Shown here one piece after another: positions 25,027-32,178 of a stretch of 39,561 bases of DNA. Below the pieces are notes generated by a model that worked only from the letters and a program-made list of their open reading frames with translations, was not told the origin of the DNA and did no database searches. The first letter of the stretch is position 1. The number at the start of each line of letters is the position of its first letter. The DNA is from Pseudodesulfovibrio sp. GTDB lineage: Bacteria > Desulfobacterota > Desulfovibrionia > Desulfovibrionales > Desulfovibrionaceae. The translations under genes were made by a program, and so were the position numbers. The stretch covers positions 1 to 39,561 of the forward strand of contig JAEINO010000034.1 of the NCBI GenBank assembly GCA_016342345.1, given 5' to 3'.

Positions 25027-26028
25027 TTAGCCGCCAAACACATTCTCAAGGACATTATCCGTAATGCCCAGACGATGAATGTAGCGGGTCGTGGTCATCG
25101 AGTTGGAGTGCCGCAGGATAGCCTGGATGTTCGGTATATCAACGCCCTCCTTCGCCAATATTGAGGCAGTCAAGTGCCGGATACCATGGAACGTGAACCG
25201 CTTCACCTTGGCCCGCTTGCATAGAGTCCCCATCAAATGCTGACGGGACGTGTACCGGGAGCCATCCTCACGACAGAAGACGTACTTGCCCATCACATCC
25301 TTGGAGTGTTCTACCAGTTCCTTGCGGAGCCGCGTGGTCAGCATCAACAGATCGTGTTCCAAAGACCCTCCGGCCCGCTTCCGGGTCCACAACGTGATGG
25401 TGCCACTCTCAAGATCAAGGTCGTCCCAGGTGAGCTTCAATATCTCACCAAGACGCGCCCCGGTATGAAGCATGGTCAACAGGAACAGTTGGTCTTTGGG
25501 CCGGGCCACCGCATGAACTTTCCAGAAGTCAGCCTCAGGTGGCACGTAACGCGGCTGCAACTCCACAGGGAACGGTTCTACGGCGGTAAACGGGTTGTCC
25601 TTGGGCATACCGAGGTACTTCACGCCCCAATTCCATGCCGCGCCAAGGTTCTTGCGGTCCTTGTTGGCAGCGTTGCCGCTTCGCTTCTCGGCCTGAGACT
25701 TCAACATCTTCATGCAATGGGTGACGGTCAAATCCTCCACCAACAGACCATGATGCACGGCCTCAAAGAGACGGTTGAACGCAGGTACCTTCTCTCCTTT
25801 ATAGGTCTTGGGTGCATGACGTTGTTTCGAGTATTCAAGATACTCCACGCTCCACTCAAGCAGGGAGTGTAATGCCAAGGCTTGCTGCTCGGCTACCCAA
25901 GCTTCCTCGGTCTGCTGCGCTTCCCACTTCTTTGCGCTTACCTTGCTTGCGAAGAGCTTGCTTCGCCGCCTTCCATCGATCATTTTTTGCGCCCGGTACT
26001 TGCCGGACTTCTTGTCTAGGTATGGCAT
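25027..26028 (-). CDS. Tyrosine recombinase / integrase
   Basis: 333 residues. The start is at ATG 26028, supported by AAGGA six bases upstream. The N-terminal ~50 residues (MPYLDKKSGKYRAQKMIDG) are the arm-type DNA-binding strand region, then a SAM-like core-binding domain and the catalytic domain with Arg in HTGARLGEILKL, HxxR in FHGIRHLTASIL, His in LRHSNSMTTTRYIH and the nucleophile Tyr in the same block. It lies just inside the left repeat, transcribed toward tRNA-Glu, the usual arrangement for tRNA-targeting integrases. Confidence 0.95.
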   Translation of the reverse strand: MPYLDKKSGKYRAQKMIDGRRRSKLFASKVSAKKWEAQQTEEAWVAEQQALALHSLLEWSVEYLEYSKQRHAPKTYKGEKVPAFNRLFEAVHHGLLVEDLTVTHCMKMLKSQAEKRSGNAANKDRKNLGAAWNWGVKYLGMPKDNPFTAVEPFPVELQPRYVPPEADFWKVHAVARPKDQLFLLTMLHTGARLGEILKLTWDDLDLESGTITLWTRKRAGGSLEHDLLMLTTRLRKELVEHSKDVMGKYVFCREDGSRYTSRQHLMGTLCKRAKVKRFTFHGIRHLTASILAKEGVDIPNIQAILRHSNSMTTTRYIHRLGITDNVLENVFGG

Positions 26029-26197
26029 ATCCGTTCCTTATTATTTCCATGATTCGATTTTCAGAGAACAGAACTTTCCCACAAGGGCAGAACTGAGTGC
26101 AGCCGAGGTGGTGCTTGTTTCGATAGACGTAGCCGGTGGATACCCGCAGGAGTTTCGCTACTTCCTTGGGTGTTAAGATGGTGTCGGAGGAATGCAT
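25856..26197 (-). CDS. Excisionase-like HTH protein, overlaps integrase start
   Basis: 113 residues. Residues 5-60 fit a MerR/AlpA-like HTH_17 domain (ILTPKEVAKLLRVSTGYVYRN, ENRIMEIIRNGYAIPRQE), typical of excisionases. The frame overlaps the first 173 bases of the integrase gene in another frame; the last ~57 residues are lysine/arginine-rich and may have no independent constraint. AGGGG lies ten bases before the ATG. It probably controls direction of recombination. The overlap length is unusual, so the true end of the protein could differ only if the frame is broken, which it is not here. Confidence 0.65.
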   Translation of the reverse strand: MHSSDTILTPKEVAKLLRVSTGYVYRNKHHLGCTQFCPCGKVLFSENRIMEIIRNGYAIPRQEVRQVPGAKNDRWKAAKQALRKQGKRKEVGSAADRGSLGSRAASLGITLPA

Positions 26198-26201
26198 TGT
26201 G

Positions 26202-27128
26202 CTATTTCCCCTGACGTCTTCTCAGTTTAATCTTGATCTTCTTACTGAGCTTCTGGTCATGGCAGACATGACGATGGGCTTTTGCCTTCCGTAGCTTTTT
26301 CTTATGGCGTTTGTTGGAGGCTTTGCATCCACGCTTGCTTTTTTTGAGATCGGCAAGAAAGAGTTTCCGATACTCGCTGAATTCCTCTTCAGTGAGTTCC
26401 CAAGTTTCAACAGGCAGGAAGGGAATGTTCTTCTTGTTAAAGAAGCCAAAGCCGTGCTTCTTGCCAAGCAAGACGACTACCTGCATGTGGGCTTTGATCT
26501 TGGTTTCAGTGATGAGGTAGTTTCGTGCGCGGATGCCGTCATCAGTATTTGGCAGATAGCTCACATCCACGAGACTCTTTTTCTTGCACTTGACTCGATT
26601 CACCCACCATTTTCGGATTGTTTTCGAAAATTTGATGAGCGCGTTTTCTTGGGAGCCAGGCAACCGCCGCAAAGGTCTTTTCCTTTTGTCAGTTTTTTGT
26701 GTGCGTCCCCATATGAGTAAGTGGATGTGATGCTTTGCCTTGGTAGACCAATCAATAAGGTAGCCAATCCCCAATCCAGGGTAGTTTCTCCTGACGAATT
26801 TCCGAAAGCACCGTAAATCTGTCTTGAGAATTTCAGGCGTAAGCTTCCTGGCTCTCCCATTCGGGTAATTAAAGGTAATAAGCCATTTCGGAGCCTCTCC
26901 AATTGAAAGAAGCTCAAGGGATAATTTGCTGATTCGTCGTCGTGACTTCGAATAGAGCTTGTGCCCCTCTGAGCGATTTGCATACTCGCCCATCCCGGTC
27001 GGGACAGGTGGTTTTTTCATTACATTACTAGGAGGTTTGTAATGCCAGTTTATGACTCCTTCGTGGATGCACATCACATACTTTCCGGGATCAATTTTAA
27101 TTTCACTCCAGGATGTTTTTCTAGCCAT
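26202..27128 (-). CDS. Putative HUH-type replication initiator
   Basis: About 308 residues from ATG 27128 (ATG 27146 six codons further up is possible). The segment KAKHHIHLLIWG is a HUH-type metal motif (His-hydrophobic-His), and downstream IRARNYLITETKIKAHM can supply the catalytic Tyr with Lys. The N-terminus (WLITFNYPNGRARKLTPEIL) resembles motif 1 of rolling-circle Rep proteins of phages and small plasmids. The C-terminus is very basic (Lys/Arg tail). It would nick an origin and start island replication after excision; see the hairpin at 27199-27240. HUH assignment is by motif only. Confidence 0.65.
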   Translation of the reverse strand: MARKTSWSEIKIDPGKYVMCIHEGVINWHYKPPSNVMKKPPVPTGMGEYANRSEGHKLYSKSRRRISKLSLELLSIGEAPKWLITFNYPNGRARKLTPEILKTDLRCFRKFVRRNYPGLGIGYLIDWSTKAKHHIHLLIWGRTQKTDKRKRPLRRLPGSQENALIKFSKTIRKWWVNRVKCKKKSLVDVSYLPNTDDGIRARNYLITETKIKAHMQVVVLLGKKHGFGFFNKKNIPFLPVETWELTEEEFSEYRKLFLADLKKSKRGCKASNKRHKKKLRKAKAHRHVCHDQKLSKKIKIKLRRRQGK

Positions 27129-27198
27129 GCTAACTCTTCTTTTCACCTACGAGTAATAGTGACGAGAGTACGACCTGACTCCATGGTGAGGTATAAAC

Positions 27199-27240
27199 AG
27201 TCAGACTCTCACTACCCGCATGAGTGCGCGTAGGCTGACT
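27199..27240. other. Hairpin region near rep, candidate origin
   Basis: AGTCAG at 27199-27204 and CTGACT at 27235-27240 flank an inner hairpin TAC-C-CGCA-TGAG-TGCG-C-GTA (27213-27232). It lies 70 bases upstream of the replication gene start, in an otherwise gene-free 292-base gap, and has no T tract, so it is not a terminator. Confidence 0.4.
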
Positions 27241-27420
27241 AAAACGAAATGTTTTCAGTTCAGATTTCAGGTCAAAATCTGGCTAGAAAGGGTAATTCTG
27301 CTGAACGTTTGGCAAAACCATAGAATCCCTGATTTGACCCCTGATAAAATCTTGTATAAATATGATTTTTAAATCTATGAAATCACCCATGGTAAAATCC
27401 AGGATGAAAGGGAGTTTCGG

Positions 27421-27867
27421 ATGTCAAACACGAAACCTAAAAACAGCACTACTGGATGGGTCAAAGATAGAAGCTACCCACTCACCGTTGAAGCAGATCG
27501 CGTTCTGACGGAAATGAAGACAAAATTCAAAATCAATAAGCAGGACTTGATTAGCGAGGCCGTTGTTCAATTCGCCAAGGAAAAGGGAATCAAGGTAAAG
27601 GGGGTGAAGGGGCCAAGCTTGAAAGGCCTTTCCGCAAAACAAAAAAAACAAGAACGAACCATTGCCGCTCTTTGCAGGCTTGTCCTCAAGCAACAGTGCA
27701 CCAACAAGTCGGATGTCAAAGACGCTTTGGACACCATTGCGGATGCAATTGACTCAGGAACAAAAGGAAATGTGGCAGCGATTCGGAGAGACCACAAAGA
27801 GGAATTGCCCAGACGCTTGCAAGGCAAAGATGCCGTCACAGCCCTTCTTGCCGCTTTGCCAAAGTAA
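27421..27867 (+). CDS. Small basic protein, RHH-like N-terminus
   Basis: 148 residues, AGGGAG seven bases before the ATG. Residues 15-55 (SYPLTVEADRVLTEM, NKQDLISEAVVQFAKEKG) look like a ribbon-helix-helix or similar DNA-binding start; a lysine-rich middle (KGVKGPSLKGLSAKQKK) and a helical C-terminus follow. It diverges from the replication gene, so it may regulate it or partition the element. Family not recognised. Confidence 0.6.
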   Translation: MSNTKPKNSTTGWVKDRSYPLTVEADRVLTEMKTKFKINKQDLISEAVVQFAKEKGIKVKGVKGPSLKGLSAKQKKQERTIAALCRLVLKQQCTNKSDVKDALDTIADAIDSGTKGNVAAIRRDHKEELPRRLQGKDAVTALLAALPK

Positions 27868-27916
27868 AGAGCCTGCGCCGGGTTTTCCGACACAGGCCAT
27901 TCTGTCTTCGTAATCG

Positions 27917-28486
27917 CTAGTAAACAGCGTTGAGGATATGTTCGTCTTTATAAATGTAGTTCTTATCTGCACCATAACGGGCAACAAAAGGCCCCCATGC
28001 ATCATTGTCTACGTAGCTTAATGAGAAACTTTTCCCGTCCGGGGTGACTATCCACTGAAATGCCGCCTCGTTTTGGCAGATTTTATCCAAAGCGATGTTG
28101 AACAAGATGTTGTACACCTCATTTTTCGGAGTTGCCCCTTCGCCAGAGGCCCCTTCGTAGAATTGCTGATACTCTGGCTCGGAAAGGACAGCCTTGGCAT
28201 AACTATCTTGAATGTGCGGCTCGTTAACGACATTTCCTAGTAAATCCAAAAGGACTTCCTTGCGGATTTTGCCGGTGAACTCCACAACCCTTTCGCCTTT
28301 CTCTCCTTGGATCTCTGACCATTGCGGATTGTCGAAACTGGCATCAAAAGCCGCTCCAACTGTCGTGGTCTGATATCCGCCCATGACGCCCTCTTTGACA
28401 ATATCAATATCACTCCCCGTGCAACCAGCCAGAATCATGGCAGACAATGCAAGCAGCAGAGCTGTTCGTTTGTAAATAGTATTCAT
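27917..28486 (-). CDS. Lipoprotein, unknown function
   Basis: 189 residues. Lipobox MILAGC gives lipid Cys22. Residues after that carry VMGGYQTTTVGAAFDASFDNP, a pattern seen in small lipoproteins of the DUF-type family with a beta barrel-like fold, and VEFTGKI. GGAGG lies six bases before the ATG. It is the second gene after the small membrane protein at 28785 and probably shares its mRNA. Chromosomal-looking cargo; role unknown. Confidence 0.7.
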   Translation of the reverse strand: MNTIYKRTALLLALSAMILAGCTGSDIDIVKEGVMGGYQTTTVGAAFDASFDNPQWSEIQGEKGERVVEFTGKIRKEVLLDLLGNVVNEPHIQDSYAKAVLSEPEYQQFYEGASGEGATPKNEVYNILFNIALDKICQNEAAFQWIVTPDGKSFSLSYVDNDAWGPFVARYGADKNYIYKDEHILNAVY

Positions 28487-28500
28487 CAGTTGCCTCCAAA

Positions 28501-28785
28501 CTATTTGACGATAATGGCGATTATTCCAAGCGTAGCCATGTAAACAACGGCAGGGACAAATGCCACGCAGATAGCTTTAGGCCATTCAAAAGGCTGCTTG
28601 CCGACAGGAAGGTCTTTCTTGCCCTTGATTCCCGCATACAGATGCACAAACAATCCTGGAATCAGGAAAAAGCCGGTGATTGCACCCATAATAATGCCTT
28701 TGCCCAACTCGCCATACCCGGCGTAGTAGGAACCGCCGAACAGTAACCCCATCCAGCTAAAACCCTTCTTCTCTACTTGTGTCAT
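28501..28785 (-). CDS. Small membrane protein
   Basis: 94 residues from ATG 28785, fixed by AGGAGG five bases upstream; a longer reading from 28842 has no ribosome site. Sequence KGFSWMGLLFGGSYYAGYGELGKG is followed by hydrophobic segments (GAITGFFLIPGLFVHLYAGI and ICVAFVPAVVYMATLGIIAIIV). It resembles the DUF2628 group of small inner-membrane proteins. Located upstream of a lipoprotein gene in the same direction. Confidence 0.7.
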   Translation of the reverse strand: MTQVEKKGFSWMGLLFGGSYYAGYGELGKGIIMGAITGFFLIPGLFVHLYAGIKGKKDLPVGKQPFEWPKAICVAFVPAVVYMATLGIIAIIVK

Positions 28786-28879
28786 AAGACCTCCTCTTGC
28801 CCGAAACGACTCGCCCGGACGTGATTCAAGACTCAGAGCCAACGGCAGCCAGCCTGTCGAAGCCTCCTTGGATAACAGT

Positions 28880-28914
28880 TTGTAGAAGATATTCTGTAGA
28901 TATATATTCTACAA
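28880..28914. promoter_or_regulatory. Palindromic operators before the XRE gene
   Basis: TTGTAGAA at 28880-28887 and TTCTACAA at 28907-28914 form an outer palindrome. Inside are two smaller ones: AGAA-GATA-TTCT (28884-28895 region) and GTAGA-TATATAT-TCTAC (28896-28912). Two adjacent sites ahead of an XRE gene are the usual layout for autoregulation. Confidence 0.7.
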
Positions 28915-28947
28915 GTCAAGCACGTTGGACTCCGAAAAGGAGTCTTC

Positions 28948-29196
28948 ATGCCGAAAAACAATTCTCAGAGTTACTCAGCCAAAGAACAGGCTGTAATGGG
29001 AAAGCTGGGCGTCCGAGTCCGACAATTGCGAGACGAAAGGAACCTTTCTCAGGAGAAACTGGCGGAGCTTGCCAGCATCCACCGCACCTACATCAGCTCC
29101 ATTGAGCGGGGGCAGCAAAACATTTCCCTGACCATCCTGATACGGTTGGCAGAGTCGCTGGATGTGTCGCTGGAAGGACTGTTCGCCGACCTGTAG
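28948..29196 (+). CDS. XRE-family HTH regulator (C-protein-like)
   Basis: 82 residues, mostly one Cro/C1-type HTH: LGVRVRQLRDERNLSQEKLAELASIHRTYISSIERGQQNIS as blocks, then LAESLDVSLEGLF. Size and form match controller (C) proteins of restriction-modification systems. The operators at 28880-28914 lie just upstream. The modification and restriction genes begin 2.2 kb downstream, so control of them is possible but not proven; the island also has other targets. Confidence 0.85.
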   Translation: MPKNNSQSYSAKEQAVMGKLGVRVRQLRDERNLSQEKLAELASIHRTYISSIERGQQNISLTILIRLAESLDVSLEGLFADL

Positions 29197-29210
29197 GTAG
29201 CGCGCGAGGG

Positions 29211-29241
29211 AGAAGGGGGAAGCATGACACCTCCCCCTTCT
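29211..29241. terminator. Hairpin between converging genes
   Basis: AGAAGGGGGA at 29211-29220 pairs with TCCCCCTTCT at 29232-29241. No T run on either side, so it is a weak terminator or processing site. Confidence 0.35.
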
Positions 29242-29244
29242 AGG

Positions 29245-29487
29245 TTAGATGATTTCAAGTTCTTCAAGCAGGGATTCAACGGCATCAGTTACAGCCGAAG
29301 CAACGGCCTTGTCCTGCAACTCGCCGATGACCAGAGCTGTCTCAAAGCTGTTGGCAATGATTGTATTGCCAGAATTAGTGTTTTGTCCTCGGAGCTTCGC
29401 CAACCCGCGTTGCAGAGCCTTGACGTTTGAGCCTTTGCCTTGCTGACCGGCACAGATATCGGCAGCGGAAACAGTGACCATCTTCAT
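29245..29487 (-). CDS. Small protein, unknown
   Basis: 80 residues from ATG 29487, chosen because GGAGG lies six bases upstream; a longer frame to 29550 lacks a ribosome site. Sequence has VSAADICAGQQGKGSNVKALQRGL and a Gly/Asn turn (RGQNTNSGNTI) and ends in an acidic helix. No family recognised. It converges with the XRE gene. Confidence 0.6.
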   Translation of the reverse strand: MKMVTVSAADICAGQQGKGSNVKALQRGLAKLRGQNTNSGNTIIANSFETALVIGELQDKAVASAVTDAVESLLEELEII

Positions 29488-29619
29488 GGTTACCTCCATA
29501 CGTAATAGTTTACTGACCAGACACGCCTCGTCGCACACTGCAACCGGCATGATTCGTATTCAGCAGTAAACTGCCAACAGTCATCGCAAAGAGCGTGCTG
29601 AACTATAGAGTGGGAGTCA

Positions 29620-30147
29620 TTAAAGCTTGATGATGTTAGCGTAGCTGACCGGGCGGAGTTTCCACCAGTCCCGCCGCTGCACTGTTTTTACCGTCCGACT
29701 CGGGTCAAACACGTACCTATCAAGACCGCATTTCACATGGACTACCCAGTGGTCCTCCACGCCGCTGCCATTCCGCTCAATCCCCATGATGCTGACTGGA
29801 CTGATAGGTTTGTATGACTTGAAAGGTGTCCAGCGAAGCAGCCCATACCCGTACCAATCAAGCATGTACCGAAGGTCGTCTAGGTCAGTGTAGAATGGCC
29901 CAACTGAGTCAAAGCCTAGATGTTCGATGGCAAGCTTCCGGACTTCGGCATAGGACGCTGATACTACCATCGACACGCAGGCCAGACCACATCCGGTGGG
30001 GTCTTCTTGGATTACCCGCTCCACGACCAACGCAACCAGCATGTTGCCAGATTCTCGGCGTTCATATGCGGGTCCAACGAGTCCTTGTGTCGAAATGACA
30101 TCATGACAGCCAGGACCGACCAACACACCCTTAGGACGCAAATATGA
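29620..30147 (-). CDS. C39-like cysteine peptidase
   Basis: About 175 residues from GTG 30147; the start is uncertain and could be ATG 30042. QEDPTGCGLACVSMV carries the catalytic Cys, DHWVVHV the His and YVFDPS the Asp of the papain-like C39 fold that in bacteriocin exporters removes leader peptides. Here there is no transporter, so it is a free peptidase, possibly acting on a short neighbour peptide or host protein. It lies behind the 69-residue ORF (stop 30155) with close spacing. Confidence 0.65.
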   Translation of the reverse strand, partial: SYLRPKGVLVGPGCHDVISTQGLVGPAYERRESGNMLVALVVERVIQEDPTGCGLACVSMVVSASYAEVRKLAIEHLGFDSVGPFYTDLDDLRYMLDWYGYGLLRWTPFKSYKPISPVSIMGIERNGSGVEDHWVVHVKCGLDRYVFDPSRTVKTVQRRDWWKLRPVSYANIIKL

Positions 30148-30154
30148 CACATTT

Positions 30155-30364
30155 TCACTCGCCTCCGGATATGATGACGAACCGATAAGCGTCACCGGAC
30201 TTGAAAATGACCTCAATCCCGTCAATCACCACCGGGCCATCTACATCACTGAGGCACCATGAGAACTTCACCGGATGATCCTCCAGAAGTCTGACCTTTT
30301 CAGATGTTGTCAAAGCAGGGTCGAACAGGCTCACAAGCATGTCTTCCATGTCGCGTACTTCCAT
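30155..30364 (-). CDS. Small protein, unknown
   Basis: 69 residues, acidic N-terminus MEVRDMEDMLVSLF and a beta-strand-like end (GPVVIDGIEVIFKSGDAYRFVII). Its ATG overlaps the stop of the DUF2958 gene (TGATG), so it is translated from the same mRNA. Could be an inhibitor or partner of the peptidase; no evidence beyond position. Confidence 0.55.
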   Translation of the reverse strand: MEVRDMEDMLVSLFDPALTTSEKVRLLEDHPVKFSWCLSDVDGPVVIDGIEVIFKSGDAYRFVIISGGE

Positions 30365-30687
30365 CAGAAATCCCTCCAGATATCGGGAATCTCACTAGCA
30401 CGCTTCACGGCCCAGATTCCTTCGGCTTCACAGTCAACCTCGACCCAGCCGACTCGCAGCCGCTTGAGTTCATCAAAAGAGATGTAGCCCCACTCGGCAT
30501 TCCAGTAGTCGCCGTTGAGGATGGAATAGCCGTAGAAGGTGTCCTCACCGTCAAACTCGGCTACATACCAATCGCACCCGCCAATGAAAAAATGCAGATG
30601 GATGTTCTTGTTTTCAGGCGCAATGTCCTCGGTTTCATACAGTCGGGGAATCTTATCCAGCCTCGACTGCGAGGGTTCGTTCCACAT
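30364..30687 (-). CDS. DUF2958 protein
   Basis: 107 residues from ATG 30687, where AGGAGG lies six bases upstream; ATG 30705 and 30750 are worse. The sequence PRLYETEDIAPENKNIHLHFFIGGCDWYVAEFDGEDTFYGY in blocks, with WGYISFDELKRL and GWVEVDC, fits the DUF2958 family, common on plasmids and integrative elements near conjugation genes. Function unknown; often linked with protection from host or competitor systems. A consensus promoter precedes it. Confidence 0.8.
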   Translation of the reverse strand: MWNEPSQSRLDKIPRLYETEDIAPENKNIHLHFFIGGCDWYVAEFDGEDTFYGYSILNGDYWNAEWGYISFDELKRLRVGWVEVDCEAEGIWAVKRASEIPDIWRDF

Positions 30688-30809
30688 TGTGAGCCTCCTG
30701 TTCATAGGACGCAACAAAGCCCACGGCTGCCGTGGCAGACATGAGATCAATGTTCGTCGGGTTATGGTATGGGGTGCCGAACCGTGCTTATGGCTTAGCG
30801 AAAAAACGA

Positions 30810-30844
30810 CGTGACCATTATACCAGAAAAGCTAAAAAAGTCAA
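30810..30844 (-). promoter_or_regulatory. Consensus promoter for the DUF2958 cluster
   Basis: On the minus strand TTGACT (30844-30839) and TATAAT (30822-30817) are 16 bases apart, with a start of transcription near 30810. It drives the DUF2958, 69-residue and peptidase genes. Confidence 0.75.
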
Positions 30845-30938
30845 TAGCATATAAAAAGGCGTAGCCTTAGAAAGTAAGGAACACCCACTTAAGCTTTGCT
30901 AAAATAGCACCTAAACCGAAAAAAAACACAGTTTGAGA

Positions 30939-31196
30939 TTAGAGCCCTTTATACTGACGATAAAGCCGGCATGCTTTTTTTAGCTGAGATTTTACACTGG
31001 GGGAAAGGTCAGAAAAAGCTGCATTTTTTTCCAAGCCTAATAAAAGAACCTCCGTGTCTTCCTTTTTATCAATTCTAATCATTCGGGCAACACGATTCGC
31101 ACGAGACGCGACATCACTGATAACCTTGCCTTGAGCAAGACCTTCTTTTTCAATCCAACACTTAAACTCCACAACATCCTTTACGCCCTCGTTCAT
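30939..31196 (-). CDS. Small protein behind the methyltransferase
   Basis: 85 residues. The start overlaps the end of the methyltransferase gene by four bases, so it is co-translated with it. It is highly charged (EFKCWIEKEGLAQGK, RANRVARMIRIDKKED, KSQLKKACRLYRQY). No family recognised; it could be an accessory subunit of the restriction system or a regulator, and I found no such part in known two-gene HindVP-type systems. Confidence 0.6.
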   Translation of the reverse strand: MNEGVKDVVEFKCWIEKEGLAQGKVISDVASRANRVARMIRIDKKEDTEVLLLGLEKNAAFSDLSPSVKSQLKKACRLYRQYKGL

Positions 31197-32104
31197 TCTT
31201 CCACTCCTCTTTGAATATTTTGATAATGCAAATCAATACAACGAGCTAAATATGAAGCCATATTGACAGGGACAGCATTGCCTATCATCTGTTCTTGGTT
31301 TGTTTTTGAGCCTGTTAAAATAAAGTCTGCCGGGAATGTTTGCAATATCGCCCTCTCTCTAGTCGTAAGAGGTCTAACCCCGTCAAGACTTTGAACAGGA
31401 TCACCATGATGGAGAGAGTACCCAGCCGGGATAGGCCTATTTACACCTCTAATAGTAGGCGAAGGTTCATCTACAGAAAAAATCCCCCGTCTGTTATAAT
31501 TTCTTGGATGCCTATAATAATATTCGATACCTAACGCATTTCCTAGATATTGGCGAATAGTCATAGGGTGTTCATCAAGACCGTTTTCGATTAAGACTTC
31601 AAGCTGACCCTCCGGGTTATGAGTTGTACCAATTGCAAAAAATCTTTTCCTGTTTTGCGGGACTCCACAGCGGCTCGCATTTAAGACAACCTCGGTAAGA
31701 GTGTAACCTGCAACAGTAAATACAGCCTTAGCCTTTCGATAACTTTCGCTTTTTTGTGCCCTGTCTACATTTTCAAACACGAAACATGGAGGATGAAGAG
31801 CGCAAACAATTTCTGCAAATGCAACCGTCAGGTTGGCATTCAAACCCTCGACTCTCGATCCTGCATGAGAAAAGTCTTGGCAGGGAGGGCCTCCAATAAT
31901 CAAATCAAATTCATACGGTGTTAGAAGGTTGACTGTATCATTTACTTGGGTAAGATCATGGCTAAGAGCTTGATGATTAAAGTTTTCAGTATAACACTCA
32001 AGAGCCTTGTCCCAGTTTTCAACGGCAAGAACTATGTTGTGTCCTGCCTGTTGAAACCCTAACGACATGCCACCACAGCCAGCAAAAAGGTCGATAACAT
32101 CCAC
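31193..32104 (-). CDS. DNA (cytosine-5) methyltransferase
   Basis: 303 residues from GTG 32104, fixed by AGGAGG five bases upstream; further upstream codons overlap the endonuclease. Motif I DLFAGCGGMSLGF, motif IV GGPPCQDFS with the catalytic Cys, motif VI ENVDRA, motif VIII CGVPQNRKRFFAIG, and IX-X with IGNAVPVNMA. A complete C5 methylase that protects the host site. It diverges from the endonuclease by 74 bases; the region is AT-rich compared with the island's left half, a sign of separate acquisition. Confidence 0.95.
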   Translation of the reverse strand: MDVIDLFAGCGGMSLGFQQAGHNIVLAVENWDKALECYTENFNHQALSHDLTQVNDTVNLLTPYEFDLIIGGPPCQDFSHAGSRVEGLNANLTVAFAEIVCALHPPCFVFENVDRAQKSESYRKAKAVFTVAGYTLTEVVLNASRCGVPQNRKRFFAIGTTHNPEGQLEVLIENGLDEHPMTIRQYLGNALGIEYYYRHPRNYNRRGIFSVDEPSPTIRGVNRPIPAGYSLHHGDPVQSLDGVRPLTTRERAILQTFPADFILTGSKTNQEQMIGNAVPVNMASYLARCIDLHYQNIQRGVEE

Positions 32105-32178
32105 ATAAACCTCCTGTATCAGACAACTACAAGACTTCAGACGCGACGTCAACAAATTGACGTCAGAAAGGCATATCA

